Positions 1-8,958 of a stretch of 42,267 bases of DNA are shown here, one piece after another. The stretch comes from Patescibacteria group bacterium (GTDB taxonomy: Bacteria; Patescibacteriota; Saccharimonadia; UBA4664). The notes below the pieces were generated by a model. That model searched no databases. It was not told the origin of the DNA and saw nothing but the letters and a program-made list of their open reading frames with translations. The position numbers and the translations under genes were made by a program. The stretch spans positions 1 to 42,267 of the forward strand of contig JAQGHG010000017.1 in NCBI GenBank assembly GCA_028288925.1. Direction: 5' to 3'. Position 1 is the first letter of the stretch, and each line of letters begins with the position of its first letter.

Positions 1-681
1 ATGATCGTGGCGCGTACCACCGGCGTGCAGGATATTGATTGGTATTCTCGGCGCGATTATGGCCGGCCGGCCCGCAGCGCGGTGGTAGGCATGCTGCCGC
101 CGAAGCTCGCGCAGATATTGGTAAACAGTACTTCGGTGGGCGTGGTGGCCGATCCGTTCTGTGGCACCGGCGTGGTGTCGCAGGAGGCGCTGCTATTGGG
201 ACGTGAGGCTGTGGGATCGGATTTGGCGCCGGAGATGGTGGCGGCCTCGCGCGAGAATTTGACGTGGCTCGCTGAGCAGCCCGAGGCGTCCACTCCCCTG
301 CCCGCCTGGCAGGTGGAGGAAGCCGATGCGCGGCAGGTGCGGCTGCCCGAAGGTTGCGCCGTGGTGAGCGAGGGGTATTTGGGGCCGAATCAGTCGCACT
401 CCCCCGCTCCGGCCGAGCTGGCGGCTATGAAGCACGATCTCTTGGCTTTGTACAAGGAATCTTTGGCGAACTGGGCCAAACAATTGTCGAGTGGCGCCGA
501 AGTGAGTCTGTGCGTGCCGGCTTGGCGGATGGCTGGGAAATGGCACTATCTGGGGTTGGTTGACGAATTGCCGCGATTAGGCTACACTTTGAAAGGTTTT
601 AAGCATGTCCCTACTCCCCTGCTCTATGCTCGGGAGAATCAAGTAGTGGGACGGCAATTATTGTTACTGAGGAAGATTTAA
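1..681 (+). CDS. TRM11/TrmG10-like SAM-dependent nucleic acid methyltransferase, probably missing its N-terminus at the window edge
   Basis: ORF with [17 protein letters not shown] (motif I) preceded by [25 protein letters not shown], typical of the C-terminal half of TRM11-like methylases. Confidence 0.75.
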   Translation: MIVARTTGVQDIDWYSRRDYGRPARSAVVGMLPPKLAQILVNSTSVGVVADPFCGTGVVSQEALLLGREAVGSDLAPEMVAASRENLTWLAEQPEASTPLPAWQVEEADARQVRLPEGCAVVSEGYLGPNQSHSPAPAELAAMKHDLLALYKESLANWAKQLSSGAEVSLCVPAWRMAGKWHYLGLVDELPRLGYTLKGFKHVPTPLLYARENQVVGRQLLLLRKI

Positions 682-685
682 TCGT

Positions 686-967
686 ATGTCACATACAAAA
701 GCCGGTGGGTCAGTCAGAAATGGTCGTAACAGCGCGGGTCGCCGGCTCGGTGTAAAGCTGTTTGGCAACCAATTTGCCCGTTCGGGTAATATCTTGGTTC
801 GTCAGCGCGGCACTCGTATGGAGGCCGGCGTAGGTGTGGGCGTAGGCGTGGACCACACGCTGTTTGCCCTACGCGACGGTATCGTGAAGTTCTCGGTCAA
901 GAAGATCGAAAAATTCACTGGTGCCAAGGTGCGCCGGACGTTTGTTTCGGTGGTCGACGAGGCGTAA
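686..967 (+). CDS. rpmA: 50S ribosomal protein L27
   Basis: [27 protein letters not shown]...[15 protein letters not shown]...[10 protein letters not shown] matches L27. Confidence 0.97.
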   Translation: MSHTKAGGSVRNGRNSAGRRLGVKLFGNQFARSGNILVRQRGTRMEAGVGVGVGVDHTLFALRDGIVKFSVKKIEKFTGAKVRRTFVSVVDEA

Positions 968-990
968 TAGCCGCTTCGTCTGATATCAAA

Positions 991-1016
991 GGAGGCCCCA
1001 ACGGGGTCTTTTTTGT
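991..1016 (+). terminator. Rho-independent terminator after rpmA
   Basis: ggccccaacggggtcttttttg: GC stem followed by T6. Confidence 0.8.
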
Positions 1017-1031
1017 TTGCGTAGATAAGGC

Positions 1032-1060
1032 TTGTCATCGGTCCGGCGATTGATTATGCT
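1032..1060 (+). promoter_or_regulatory. sigma70-like promoter TTGTCA-N17-TATGCT
   Basis: Hexamers read directly; the -10 ends 6 nt before the Nudix ATG. Confidence 0.6.
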
Positions 1061-1066
1061 GATGAT

Positions 1067-1645
1067 ATGAACAAAAGCCGAACTACTATTCGAGACATTG
1101 TGACGCGCATGGAGCCGTTTGACGCGCGGGAACGGGAGGACCGCACCGATGTGCTGGATTGGATCGATGACGGCGCCGATCTGTTCCGGCGCCAGAAGCC
1201 GGATATTCCGCCCAAACACCTGGTGTCTTACGTCGTAGTGGTGGATGGTGCGCGCAGGTCGATGTTGCTGATGGAGCATATCGCAGCGGGATTGTGGTTG
1301 CCGACAGGTGGGCACGTAGAACCGGATGAAGATCCCTACCGGACCGCGGTGCGGGAGCTCGGGGAAGAGCTGGGCGCCAAGGCGCTTCAGGTGGCTTCGG
1401 TGGCTGATCTGCCGCTGTTCGTGACGGTAACGCAGACCCAGGGCGCGGGTATTCATACTGATGTCAGCCTTTGGTACGTCGTGGCGGGTGATGAGAAAAT
1501 GTGGCTTGATGTTGACCCGCGGGAGTTCCGGGGTTACCGGTGGATGTCTTTTGACGAAGTATTAGCCATGGACAGCGGTATGCTTGACCCGCAAACGCAC
1601 CGGTTCGTACGCAAGCTTCAGTCTAAGCTGCCTCAGGCTCCTTGA
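1067..1645 (+). CDS. Nudix hydrolase
   Basis: Nudix box GHVEPDEDPYRTAVRELGEELGA fits Gx5Ex7REUxEExGU. Confidence 0.93.
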   Translation: MNKSRTTIRDIVTRMEPFDAREREDRTDVLDWIDDGADLFRRQKPDIPPKHLVSYVVVVDGARRSMLLMEHIAAGLWLPTGGHVEPDEDPYRTAVRELGEELGAKALQVASVADLPLFVTVTQTQGAGIHTDVSLWYVVAGDEKMWLDVDPREFRGYRWMSFDEVLAMDSGMLDPQTHRFVRKLQSKLPQAP

Positions 1646-2021
1646 TGCCGAGGTGGAAGCGAATACGCTTCATGACGTCAGCGATGACGGCCTGGGACTT
1701 GACGAGGAACTCATCGGCTCCGAGGTCCTTGGCCCGCTGGCGGTCGGAAGGCTGAGAAAGCGCGGTGAGGATGATGATTTTGGTATGGGCGGTTTCCTTG
1801 GTATTGCGCAGGATGTCGAGCACATCAAAACCGGAGATCTTGGGCATCATAATGTCGAGGAGGATCAGATCGGGGTGATATCTCAACGCTTCTTGCATGG
1901 CTTCTTCGCCGTTGGGACAGTGGTGGATATCAAAGCCTTCGGCCTCCATGCGGACCTTATAGGCCGTAGCTAGCGCTAAGTCGTCTTCTACGAGCAGAAT
2001 TCGAGCCTTGTTTTCTTTCAT
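1623..2021 (-). CDS. Stand-alone response regulator receiver domain (CheY-like)
   Basis: ILLVEDDLALA..., DLILLDIMMPKISGFDVLDILR, ILTALS, LVKSQ; no output domain. Confidence 0.92.
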   Translation of the reverse strand: MKENKARILLVEDDLALATAYKVRMEAEGFDIHHCPNGEEAMQEALRYHPDLILLDIMMPKISGFDVLDILRNTKETAHTKIIILTALSQPSDRQRAKDLGADEFLVKSQAVIADVMKRIRFHLGIKEPEAA

Positions 2022-2079
2022 GGCCTAACTATACTACTCATTGCGCTTTTGCTCCAATTTAAGGGAACAGGGCGGGTTG

Positions 2080-3684
2080 TTAAGCTTTTTCTTGAGCGGC
2101 TGCTTTGATGAAGGCGTGGAAGAGCGGATGGGGCCGGTTGGGGCGGGACTTGAATTCGGGGTGGAACTGGCTTGCTACAAAGAACGGATGGTTAGCTATC
2201 TCGATGACCTCCACGAGCCGTTTGTCGGGTGATAATCCGACGAGTTTGAGGCCGGCGGCTTGGAGCTGTTCGCGGTAGGCATTGTTGAACTCGAAGCGGT
2301 GCCGGTGTCGTTCGGTGATTTTCTTGGTGCCGTAGGCTTCGGCGCTGATGGACTTGCTTTCGAGGATGCAGGGGTAGTCGCCGAGGCGCATGGTGCCACC
2401 CTTGGTTTCGACGTCTTTTTGGTCGGCCATTAGGCTGATAACCGGGTGCGCGGTGTGCTCGTCGATTTCGGTGGTATTGGCGCCGGTGAGGCCAATATCC
2501 CGGGCGAGGGCGATGACGGCCGTCTGCATTCCGAGGCAGAGGCCAAGATACGGAATATGATGCTTCATGGCGTAGCTGCCGGCGGCGATTTTGCCTTCTA
2601 CGCCGCGACTACCGAAACCGCCGGGGACCACTAGCCCGTCGTAGCCCTGGAGCAATTCGGGGTTTTCGACGATGTTTTCGGCGTCGATCCAGCAGATCTC
2701 GGGACGTATGCGGTTGGCCCAGCCGGCGGCTTTGATGGCCTCGAAGACGCAGAGGTAGGTATCTTCGTTTTCCATGTATTTGGCTACTACGCCGATCTTG
2801 AGGCTGCGATGGTCGGGATGCTTGATGAGGTCTACCAAGCGACGCCAGTCGTCGAGCTTGGCGCGGCGGGTGGGCAGGCCGAGCTGCTTGGTGATGTAGT
2901 CGCCCAGGCCGGCGGTTTCGAGCATGAGGGGTACTTCGTAGACGGTTTTGGCCGTAGGCATAGGCACGATACCGCCTTCGTCAACGTCGCAGAACAGGCT
3001 GAGTTTGTGAAGCACCGCCTGACTGACGGGGCGCTCGGCACGGGCTACGATCACGTCGGGATGTATGCCTGCTTCGCGGAGGTCGCGGACGGCGTTTTGG
3101 GCCGGCTTGGTTTTGATCTCGTGGGAAGCCTCTAGGTACGGCAAGTACACCACATGGACGTAAAGGGTGTGGTCGGCGCCGACCTTGCGGCGGATCTGCC
3201 GGATAGCCTCTAGGAAAGCCAGTGATTCAATGTCGCCGACGGTGCCGCCGATTTCCACGATGTGGAAATCGAAGCCGATGCCGGCGGCCAAGATTTGGTT
3301 GACGATCTCGCCGGTGACGTGAGGCACGATCTGGACGGTTTTGCCCAGATATTTGCCGGCCCGTTCGTCGGCGATGACATTGGCGTAGACGCGGCCGTTC
3401 ATGAGCGAGCTAGCCCGGCCCAGCTCCTCATCCAAGAAACGTTCGTAGTGGCCGAGGTCGAGATCGGTCTCGGCGCCGTCGTGGGTAACAAAGACTTCAC
3501 CGTGTTCGGCCGGGTTCATCGTGCCGGCGTCGGTGTTGAGGTATGGATCGCATTTCTGGATATTTACAGAAAAACCGCGGGCTTTAAGGATAGTTCCTAA
3601 CGACGCCGCGGTGATGCCTTTGCCGAGTCCAGAAAGGACTCCCCCTGTGACAAAGATGTATTTGGTCTGGCTTGCTTTGGCCAC
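2080..3684 (-). CDS. pyrG: CTP synthase
   Basis: KYIFVTGGVLSGLGKGITAASLG; glutaminase motif YLGLCLGMQTAVI; GTG start with GGAG SD. Confidence 0.98.
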   Translation of the reverse strand: MAKASQTKYIFVTGGVLSGLGKGITAASLGTILKARGFSVNIQKCDPYLNTDAGTMNPAEHGEVFVTHDGAETDLDLGHYERFLDEELGRASSLMNGRVYANVIADERAGKYLGKTVQIVPHVTGEIVNQILAAGIGFDFHIVEIGGTVGDIESLAFLEAIRQIRRKVGADHTLYVHVVYLPYLEASHEIKTKPAQNAVRDLREAGIHPDVIVARAERPVSQAVLHKLSLFCDVDEGGIVPMPTAKTVYEVPLMLETAGLGDYITKQLGLPTRRAKLDDWRRLVDLIKHPDHRSLKIGVVAKYMENEDTYLCVFEAIKAAGWANRIRPEICWIDAENIVENPELLQGYDGLVVPGGFGSRGVEGKIAAGSYAMKHHIPYLGLCLGMQTAVIALARDIGLTGANTTEIDEHTAHPVISLMADQKDVETKGGTMRLGDYPCILESKSISAEAYGTKKITERHRHRFEFNNAYREQLQAAGLKLVGLSPDKRLVEVIEIANHPFFVASQFHPEFKSRPNRPHPLFHAFIKAAAQEKA

Positions 3685-3766
3685 GCCACTCCTTTAAACG
3701 GTCTTTAACCGAACACTCATTGTGTCCCATCATACCTATCCAAATAGGTTAGGGCAAGCCGAAATG

Positions 3767-4939
3767 TTACCTAAGCATTTCCAAAGCCTTGTCGAGCTGG
3801 GGGTCGCGGCCGGCGTTGTAGTCGTCGGTGGTGAGCTTAACCTCGGTGTCGGGCTTGATTCCCTCTTTGTTGATGTTGACGCCGCCGGGGGTGTACCAGT
3901 GCGCTACGGTGACTTTGAGCTCGGCGCCGCCGGGGAGATTTTTGATCTCCTGGACGCTGCCTTTGCCGAAGCTCTTCTCGCCTACCAGCCTGGCCGCCTT
4001 GTTGTCGTGGAGGGCGCCGGCGACGATCTCGGAGGCGCTGGCTGAGCCGCCGTTGATGAGCACGATAGTGGGTAGGCCACGGAGGGTATTGTCGCCCGAA
4101 GCGGTGAGCTTGCTGATGGATTTGCCGCCGGTGCGTTCTTCTACTACCAGCTTGCCGGCATCAAGGAATTGGCTGGCGACCGACACGCCGGCGTCCAGGT
4201 AGCCGCCCGGATCGTTGCGCATATCCAAGATGACCTTGGTAGCGCCTTGGCTTTTGAGCTCGGTGGCGGCTTGGGTCACGAGCTTGGCGGTGTCGGGTCC
4301 GAAGCGCGAGACGTCGATGTAGGCTACGTTGCCGTCCTTCATGCTCCATTTAGCGCTGGGCACCGTGATGTCGGCGCGGGTAATGGTGACGTCGAAGGGT
4401 TCTTGCGTGCCGGTGCGTACGATTTTGAGCGTAACCTTGGTGTCGGCTTGGCCGCGAATCTTGGATACGGCGGTGTCGACGCTCATGCCGCTGGTGTCTT
4501 CGTTGTTGATACGGGCAATGATGTCCTTGGCTTTGAGGCCGGCCTTGGCGGCCGGGGTGTCGTCGATGGGCGAGACGATGGTGATGACGTTGTTCTTGAG
4601 GCCGATTTCGGCGCCGATCCCCGATAGCTTGCCGGTGAGGTCGTCGGAGAGAGTTTTGGCTTCTTTGGCGGTCATATAGACGGTGTAGGGATCGCCACCG
4701 GCGGCTACGAGGCCGGCCTTGGCGCCGTCGAGGGCCTTTTCGTCGTTGATCTGGCCGTCGAAATTGCGCTGCATGAGGGCGTAAATGTCATTAAGGCTGG
4801 AGAAGTCAGCACTTTTGACGGATTTGACAAAGGGGATGGGTAGTGTTCCGCCGTAGGTATTGCCGGCCGCGAAAGCACCAATGATCAAAACTAAGGCGGA
4901 CGATACTAGCACAAGCGGGTTGAGCTCGATTTTTTTCAA
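3767..4939 (-). CDS. S41-family C-terminal processing protease with PDZ domain
   Basis: N-terminal TM, PDZ (GIGAEIGLKNNVITIVSPIDDTPAAKAGLKAKDII), catalytic region GGSASASEIVAGALHD...GEKSFGKGSVQ. Confidence 0.95.
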   Translation of the reverse strand: MKKIELNPLVLVSSALVLIIGAFAAGNTYGGTLPIPFVKSVKSADFSSLNDIYALMQRNFDGQINDEKALDGAKAGLVAAGGDPYTVYMTAKEAKTLSDDLTGKLSGIGAEIGLKNNVITIVSPIDDTPAAKAGLKAKDIIARINNEDTSGMSVDTAVSKIRGQADTKVTLKIVRTGTQEPFDVTITRADITVPSAKWSMKDGNVAYIDVSRFGPDTAKLVTQAATELKSQGATKVILDMRNDPGGYLDAGVSVASQFLDAGKLVVEERTGGKSISKLTASGDNTLRGLPTIVLINGGSASASEIVAGALHDNKAARLVGEKSFGKGSVQEIKNLPGGAELKVTVAHWYTPGGVNINKEGIKPDTEVKLTTDDYNAGRDPQLDKALEMLR

Positions 4940-4954
4940 ACGATATTCTCCGGG

Positions 4955-6058
4955 TTAAAAGTGGATGAAACTGAGGCCGGCCGAAGGGATGGTCATCTCG
5001 CTGTATTCGCCGTTGTTGCCGTAGTTGTACTGGCTGACGTGAATCTTGCCGCCGATGACAGCTTCGACGTACATGGCATGGCCGTAGGGTCCGGCCATAG
5101 AGATGGCGATGTCGCCGGCACGGGGAGTGCTGTCCACGGGGATGCCGGAGGCGCGGGCGTTGCCGGGCCATTGGACGGCGTTGCCGCGGCCGCCCCAGTA
5201 GGGCATGTTGCGGCCGGACACGGCGACCTTGAAGGCGGTGTAGGAAACGCATTCGCGGTTGTACATGCCCCAATTGTCGGTGATGGTGTCTTGCTCGGCG
5301 TTACACCAGCGGCCGGGGTAGCCGCCGCCGCAGGTGGCGCCGCCGGTGAGGCCGCTGCCGATGTAGCGGGCAGCTAAGATGGCGGCTTGTTGAGCCTTGA
5401 GCTTGCCGATCTCGGCGCTGCTGCTTTGGACTTGCTGGTCGGCGGCGGCGGCGTTTTGCTGGGCGGTGGCGAGGAGCTGATTGACTTCGGCTTGGCTGGC
5501 GGCAAGCTGTTGCTCTTGAACCTTTTGGTCCGCCAGGATATCGGTGACCTGTTTTTGCTCTTGTTCGAGGGTTTTCTTGAGCGTCTGGATCTCACTCATG
5601 GCGGCTTGTATTTTGGATTTGACGCTTGAGCGGTACTGCTCGTTGTCGAGGAAATCGCTAATATTGGAGCTCGAAGCTAACATCTCGAGTGGTGACACGC
5701 TGGAATCGAAGTACATGGTCTTGACGATATCGCCGAGAATTTGTTTTTCTTTGGCGATCTTGAGTTTGGCTGCTTCAATGTCGGACGTAACCTTTTGATA
5801 TTTGAGCTGGTTGAGGCTGATCTGCGTCTGCAGCGCGCCGATCTGGGCGTTTAGCTGGGAGACTTTGGTCCGGTAGTTGTCGGCTTGACTGTGAAAGCTG
5901 GCCGCCTGGTCTTGCTGGGCGGAGGCTTGCTGACGCAACGCGGTGATCTGGTCGTCAAACTGGTCGGCGTAGACCGCCGCATTGCCCGAAAACAAGACCA
6001 CGGCTGCCCCTAGACTGGCCGCGGTCTTGGCTATGATGTTGGGCTTTAGGCTACGAAT
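4955..6058 (-). CDS. Secreted peptidoglycan hydrolase: coiled-coil + CHAP domain (PcsB-like)
   Basis: Coiled-coil N-terminus; CHAP-like NRECVSYTAFKVA...GNAVQWPGNARASGI...GDIAI...GHAMYVEAV. A full signal peptide appears only if initiation is at ATT (6058) or ATC (6061). Confidence 0.85.
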   Translation of the reverse strand: MRSLKPNIIAKTAASLGAAVVLFSGNAAVYADQFDDQITALRQQASAQQDQAASFHSQADNYRTKVSQLNAQIGALQTQISLNQLKYQKVTSDIEAAKLKIAKEKQILGDIVKTMYFDSSVSPLEMLASSSNISDFLDNEQYRSSVKSKIQAAMSEIQTLKKTLEQEQKQVTDILADQKVQEQQLAASQAEVNQLLATAQQNAAAADQQVQSSSAEIGKLKAQQAAILAARYIGSGLTGGATCGGGYPGRWCNAEQDTITDNWGMYNRECVSYTAFKVAVSGRNMPYWGGRGNAVQWPGNARASGIPVDSTPRAGDIAISMAGPYGHAMYVEAVIGGKIHVSQYNYGNNGEYSEMTIPSAGLSFIHF

Positions 6059-6135
6059 GATTGGGTCCCCTCCAAGGTGATTTCATCTTATCTAGGCACG
6101 TTATATCTGTCAAACCGGTTGGGTTTTATTCCGGT

Positions 6136-7050
6136 CTAGAGCTTCAGGTAGCGGCTCATGGCCAAAAGGCTTGAGAAGGCGCCGATGAAAATGCCGACTA
6201 CGAGTTCGCCCAGAATGATGAGAGCGGGATACGACCGGAAGAAGCTAATGGTGGATTCGACGTCGATGTAGCTACTGAGCCGTGGGCCGGTGCCGAGCAA
6301 CAGGGTGTACGAGAGCGCGGTCGCGACAATGGCGGCGATGATGCCATAGAGTGTGGCCTCGATGATGAATGGGCCGCGGATAAACCATTTGGTAGCACCG
6401 ACCAATTTCATGATCTCGATTTCGTCGCGGCGGGTAAAGATGGCCATGCGGATGGTGTTGAAGATGATGAGCGTCGAGATAGTCACGAAGATGATACTAG
6501 CGATGAGGCCAAGCTTAATGACGAAGTTGGAGCCTTTGATGATGTTGTTGATGGCGTCTTTGCGCGTGCCGGTGATGCTGGCAGGATTTTTGTCATCAAG
6601 CAGCGGACGGATGGCCGGCTCGGTGGTGGTTTTGAGTACACTATCGAGTTTGTTGCGGTCCTTGAGCTTGACGCTGTACGACGCCGGGAGGGTGTTGCCG
6701 GTTTCTTCGATGGCTTGGATTTGCAGAGGGTCGTTTTTGTTCTTTTCTTTGAACCGGGCGATGGCTTCGTCCTTGGAGATGTAATCAATTCCCCGGACGT
6801 TACCGGTGGCTTCTAGGCGGTGGCGGATGAGGTCGCGCTGCTCGGTGGTAATGGTGTCCTTGAGGTAGATGGAAACGTCGATCTTGTCGGTGACGCCCTT
6901 GATGGTGGACGTGAGGGCTGAGTTCGAAATGAAGGAAATAATAATTATGCACAGCGTTACGGTCATGACGGCTGTCGCGGCCGTGGAGAGCCAGGCGTTG
7001 CGCATAAAGTTGCGCGCGCCTTGCTGGATTACGCGCCATAATTGAATCAT
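6136..7050 (-). CDS. ftsX: Cell division protein FtsX
   Basis: FtsX-like permease: GARNFMRNAWLSTAATAVMTVTL...EIEIMKLVGATKWFIRGPFIIE, adjacent to ftsE. Confidence 0.95.
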   Translation of the reverse strand: MIQLWRVIQQGARNFMRNAWLSTAATAVMTVTLCIIIISFISNSALTSTIKGVTDKIDVSIYLKDTITTEQRDLIRHRLEATGNVRGIDYISKDEAIARFKEKNKNDPLQIQAIEETGNTLPASYSVKLKDRNKLDSVLKTTTEPAIRPLLDDKNPASITGTRKDAINNIIKGSNFVIKLGLIASIIFVTISTLIIFNTIRMAIFTRRDEIEIMKLVGATKWFIRGPFIIEATLYGIIAAIVATALSYTLLLGTGPRLSSYIDVESTISFFRSYPALIILGELVVGIFIGAFSSLLAMSRYLKL

Positions 7051-7743
7051 TTATTTGCCCCCTTCTAGCGTGTAACGGCCCTGCTCTTCGTCTTTGATGA
7101 TGCGCCCGCGGTTGATGGTGATGACCCGGCGTTTGAGGGCGTTGACGATTTCTTTGTTGTGCGTGGTGAGAAGCACGGTGGTGCCGAAGCGGTTGATTTT
7201 GAGCAGGAGTTCGATGATTTCCCAGGCGTTTTTGGGATCGAGGTTGCCGGTGGGTTCGTCGGCTATGAGGATCTTGGGCTGGCGGATGAGAGCGCGGGCG
7301 ATGGCGACGCGCTGGCGTTCGCCGCCGGAGAGTTCGTTCGGAAAGGCTTGCTCTTTGCTGCTCAGGCCGACGAGCTGGAGCATCTTGGGGACGGCGCGCT
7401 TGATCTCGCGGCCACGGGCGCCGGAGACCTCTAGGGCAAAGGCGACGTTCTCCCCCACCCGGCGGTTAGGCAGGAGTTTAAAGTCCTGAAATACCACGCC
7501 GATGCGCCGGCGCACGAGCGGAACGTCGCGCGGGGTGATGGTATCGTAGTCAAGCCCGCCCACGATGATTTTGCCGGAAGTATGTGATTCTTCCCGGGTC
7601 ATGAGCTTAATAAGCGTCGACTTCCCAGCCCCGCTTGAACCCACGATCGTGACGAATTCCTTGGGTTGGATGTGGAGATTGAGGCCGCTCAGCGCGACTT
7701 GCTGATTCGGGTACACTTTGGTGACGCGGTCAAAGAGGATCAT
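7051..7743 (-). CDS. ftsE: Cell division ATP-binding protein FtsE
   Basis: GSSGAGKSTLIKL, ELSGGERQRVAIARAL, ILIADEPTGNLD. Confidence 0.96.
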   Translation of the reverse strand: MILFDRVTKVYPNQQVALSGLNLHIQPKEFVTIVGSSGAGKSTLIKLMTREESHTSGKIIVGGLDYDTITPRDVPLVRRRIGVVFQDFKLLPNRRVGENVAFALEVSGARGREIKRAVPKMLQLVGLSSKEQAFPNELSGGERQRVAIARALIRQPKILIADEPTGNLDPKNAWEIIELLLKINRFGTTVLLTTHNKEIVNALKRRVITINRGRIIKDEEQGRYTLEGGK

Positions 7744-7767
7744 TTGTAATTAGTGTAGCATATGGGG

Positions 7768-8868
7768 CTACGTGGTGCTGGACCCGATTTGGCTGCTCAA
7801 GTAGGCATCGATGAAGAGCTCTAAGTCGCCGTCGAGGACATCTTGGGCCTGGCTGGTTTCGGCGCCGGTACGGACGTCTTTGACCTTGGTGTAGGGGTGG
7901 AGGACGTAGTTGCGGATCTGGCTCCCCCATTCGGCCGATTTGTCGCTGGCGCGCAGGCCGGTGAGTTCGGCTTTGTGTTGGGCTTCGAGCAGCGCGGTGA
8001 GGCGGGATTTGAGGATGGCCATGGCTTTTTCGCGGTTTTGGAGCTGGGAGCGCTCGTTTTGGATGGCGACGACGGTATTGGTGGGAATATGGGTGATGCG
8101 CACGGCCGAGTCGGTGGTGTTGACGCTTTGGCCGCCGTTGCCGCCGGAGCGGTAGACGTCGACGCGCAGGTCGCCGGGGTCGATTTCGAGCTCGGTGGTT
8201 TGCTCGAGCTGGGGCAACACTTCGACGAGGGCGAACGAGGTCTGGCGCAGATTGTCGGAGTTGAAGGGGCTCAAGCGCACCAGGCGGTGGACGCCGCCTT
8301 CGCCCTTGAGCTTGCCGTAGGCGTAGGGGCCGGTGATTTCGAAGGTGGTGCTCTTGAGGCCGGCTTCTTCGCCGGGGCTCACGGATAGCAGCTCGGCGGT
8401 GTAGCCCTGGCGCTCGGCCCAGCGCAGGTACATGCGCTGGAGCATCTGGGCCCAGTCTTGCGCGTCGGTGCCGCCGGTGCCGGCGTGGACCTCGACGATG
8501 GCGCCGGCGCGGTCGTGGGGGCCGGAGAGCTTGAGCTCAAATTCGCGACCGGCGAATTCGGCTGCCAGCTGCTCGTAGGTGCGGCCGGCTGATTCCATGT
8601 AGCTGGGTTCGGCGCCAAATTCGCGCAAAGCCTCGGTCTCGTCGTGCACGCGCCGGGCGAGATCGCGCCAGTACTCCACATGCTTGGCCAGGGCGGCTAG
8701 CTGCTGTGAGGCGGCGGCGGCTTCCTGGGGGTTATCCCAGAAGCTGGGTCGCAGCGTCTGGTTGGTGAGGTCTTCGGCGCGTTGCTCGTCGGCTTCGATG
8801 TCGAGTTTGATGACGGCGTCATCAACCTGCCGGGAGAGGCCTTCGAGTTTTCGCAGGAGTTCTTGCAT
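7768..8868 (-). CDS. prfB: Peptide chain release factor 2
   Basis: GGQ motif (SGGNGGQSVNTTDSAVRITH) and RF2 motif RLSPFNSDNLRQTSFA; start set at MQELLRKLEG. Confidence 0.95.
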   Translation of the reverse strand: MQELLRKLEGLSRQVDDAVIKLDIEADEQRAEDLTNQTLRPSFWDNPQEAAAASQQLAALAKHVEYWRDLARRVHDETEALREFGAEPSYMESAGRTYEQLAAEFAGREFELKLSGPHDRAGAIVEVHAGTGGTDAQDWAQMLQRMYLRWAERQGYTAELLSVSPGEEAGLKSTTFEITGPYAYGKLKGEGGVHRLVRLSPFNSDNLRQTSFALVEVLPQLEQTTELEIDPGDLRVDVYRSGGNGGQSVNTTDSAVRITHIPTNTVVAIQNERSQLQNREKAMAILKSRLTALLEAQHKAELTGLRASDKSAEWGSQIRNYVLHPYTKVKDVRTGAETSQAQDVLDGDLELFIDAYLSSQIGSSTT

Positions 8869-8917
8869 GGTGTACATTATACGGCATACGGCTATGTGCT
8901 CTGTCCTAAACATCAAA

Positions 8918-8946
8918 AAAGCCCTCGGTGAGGAGGGTTTTTTTGG
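8918..8946 (-). terminator. Rho-independent terminator for the LPQTG protein gene
   Basis: ccctc-ggtgag-gaggg flanked by A6 and T7. Confidence 0.7.
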
Positions 8947-8958
8947 GGAGCGTAAGGG

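Noticed and set aside
830-860. GVGVGVGV repeat in L27
   Set aside because: Falls where L27 normally has a GxNVGxGxDHT-type segment; modest low-complexity variation only
7768-8916. Programmed frameshift in prfB or UGA recoding
   Set aside because: prfB reads through in one frame from a plausible ATG, and several genes end in TGA with RF2 present, so no evidence of recoding
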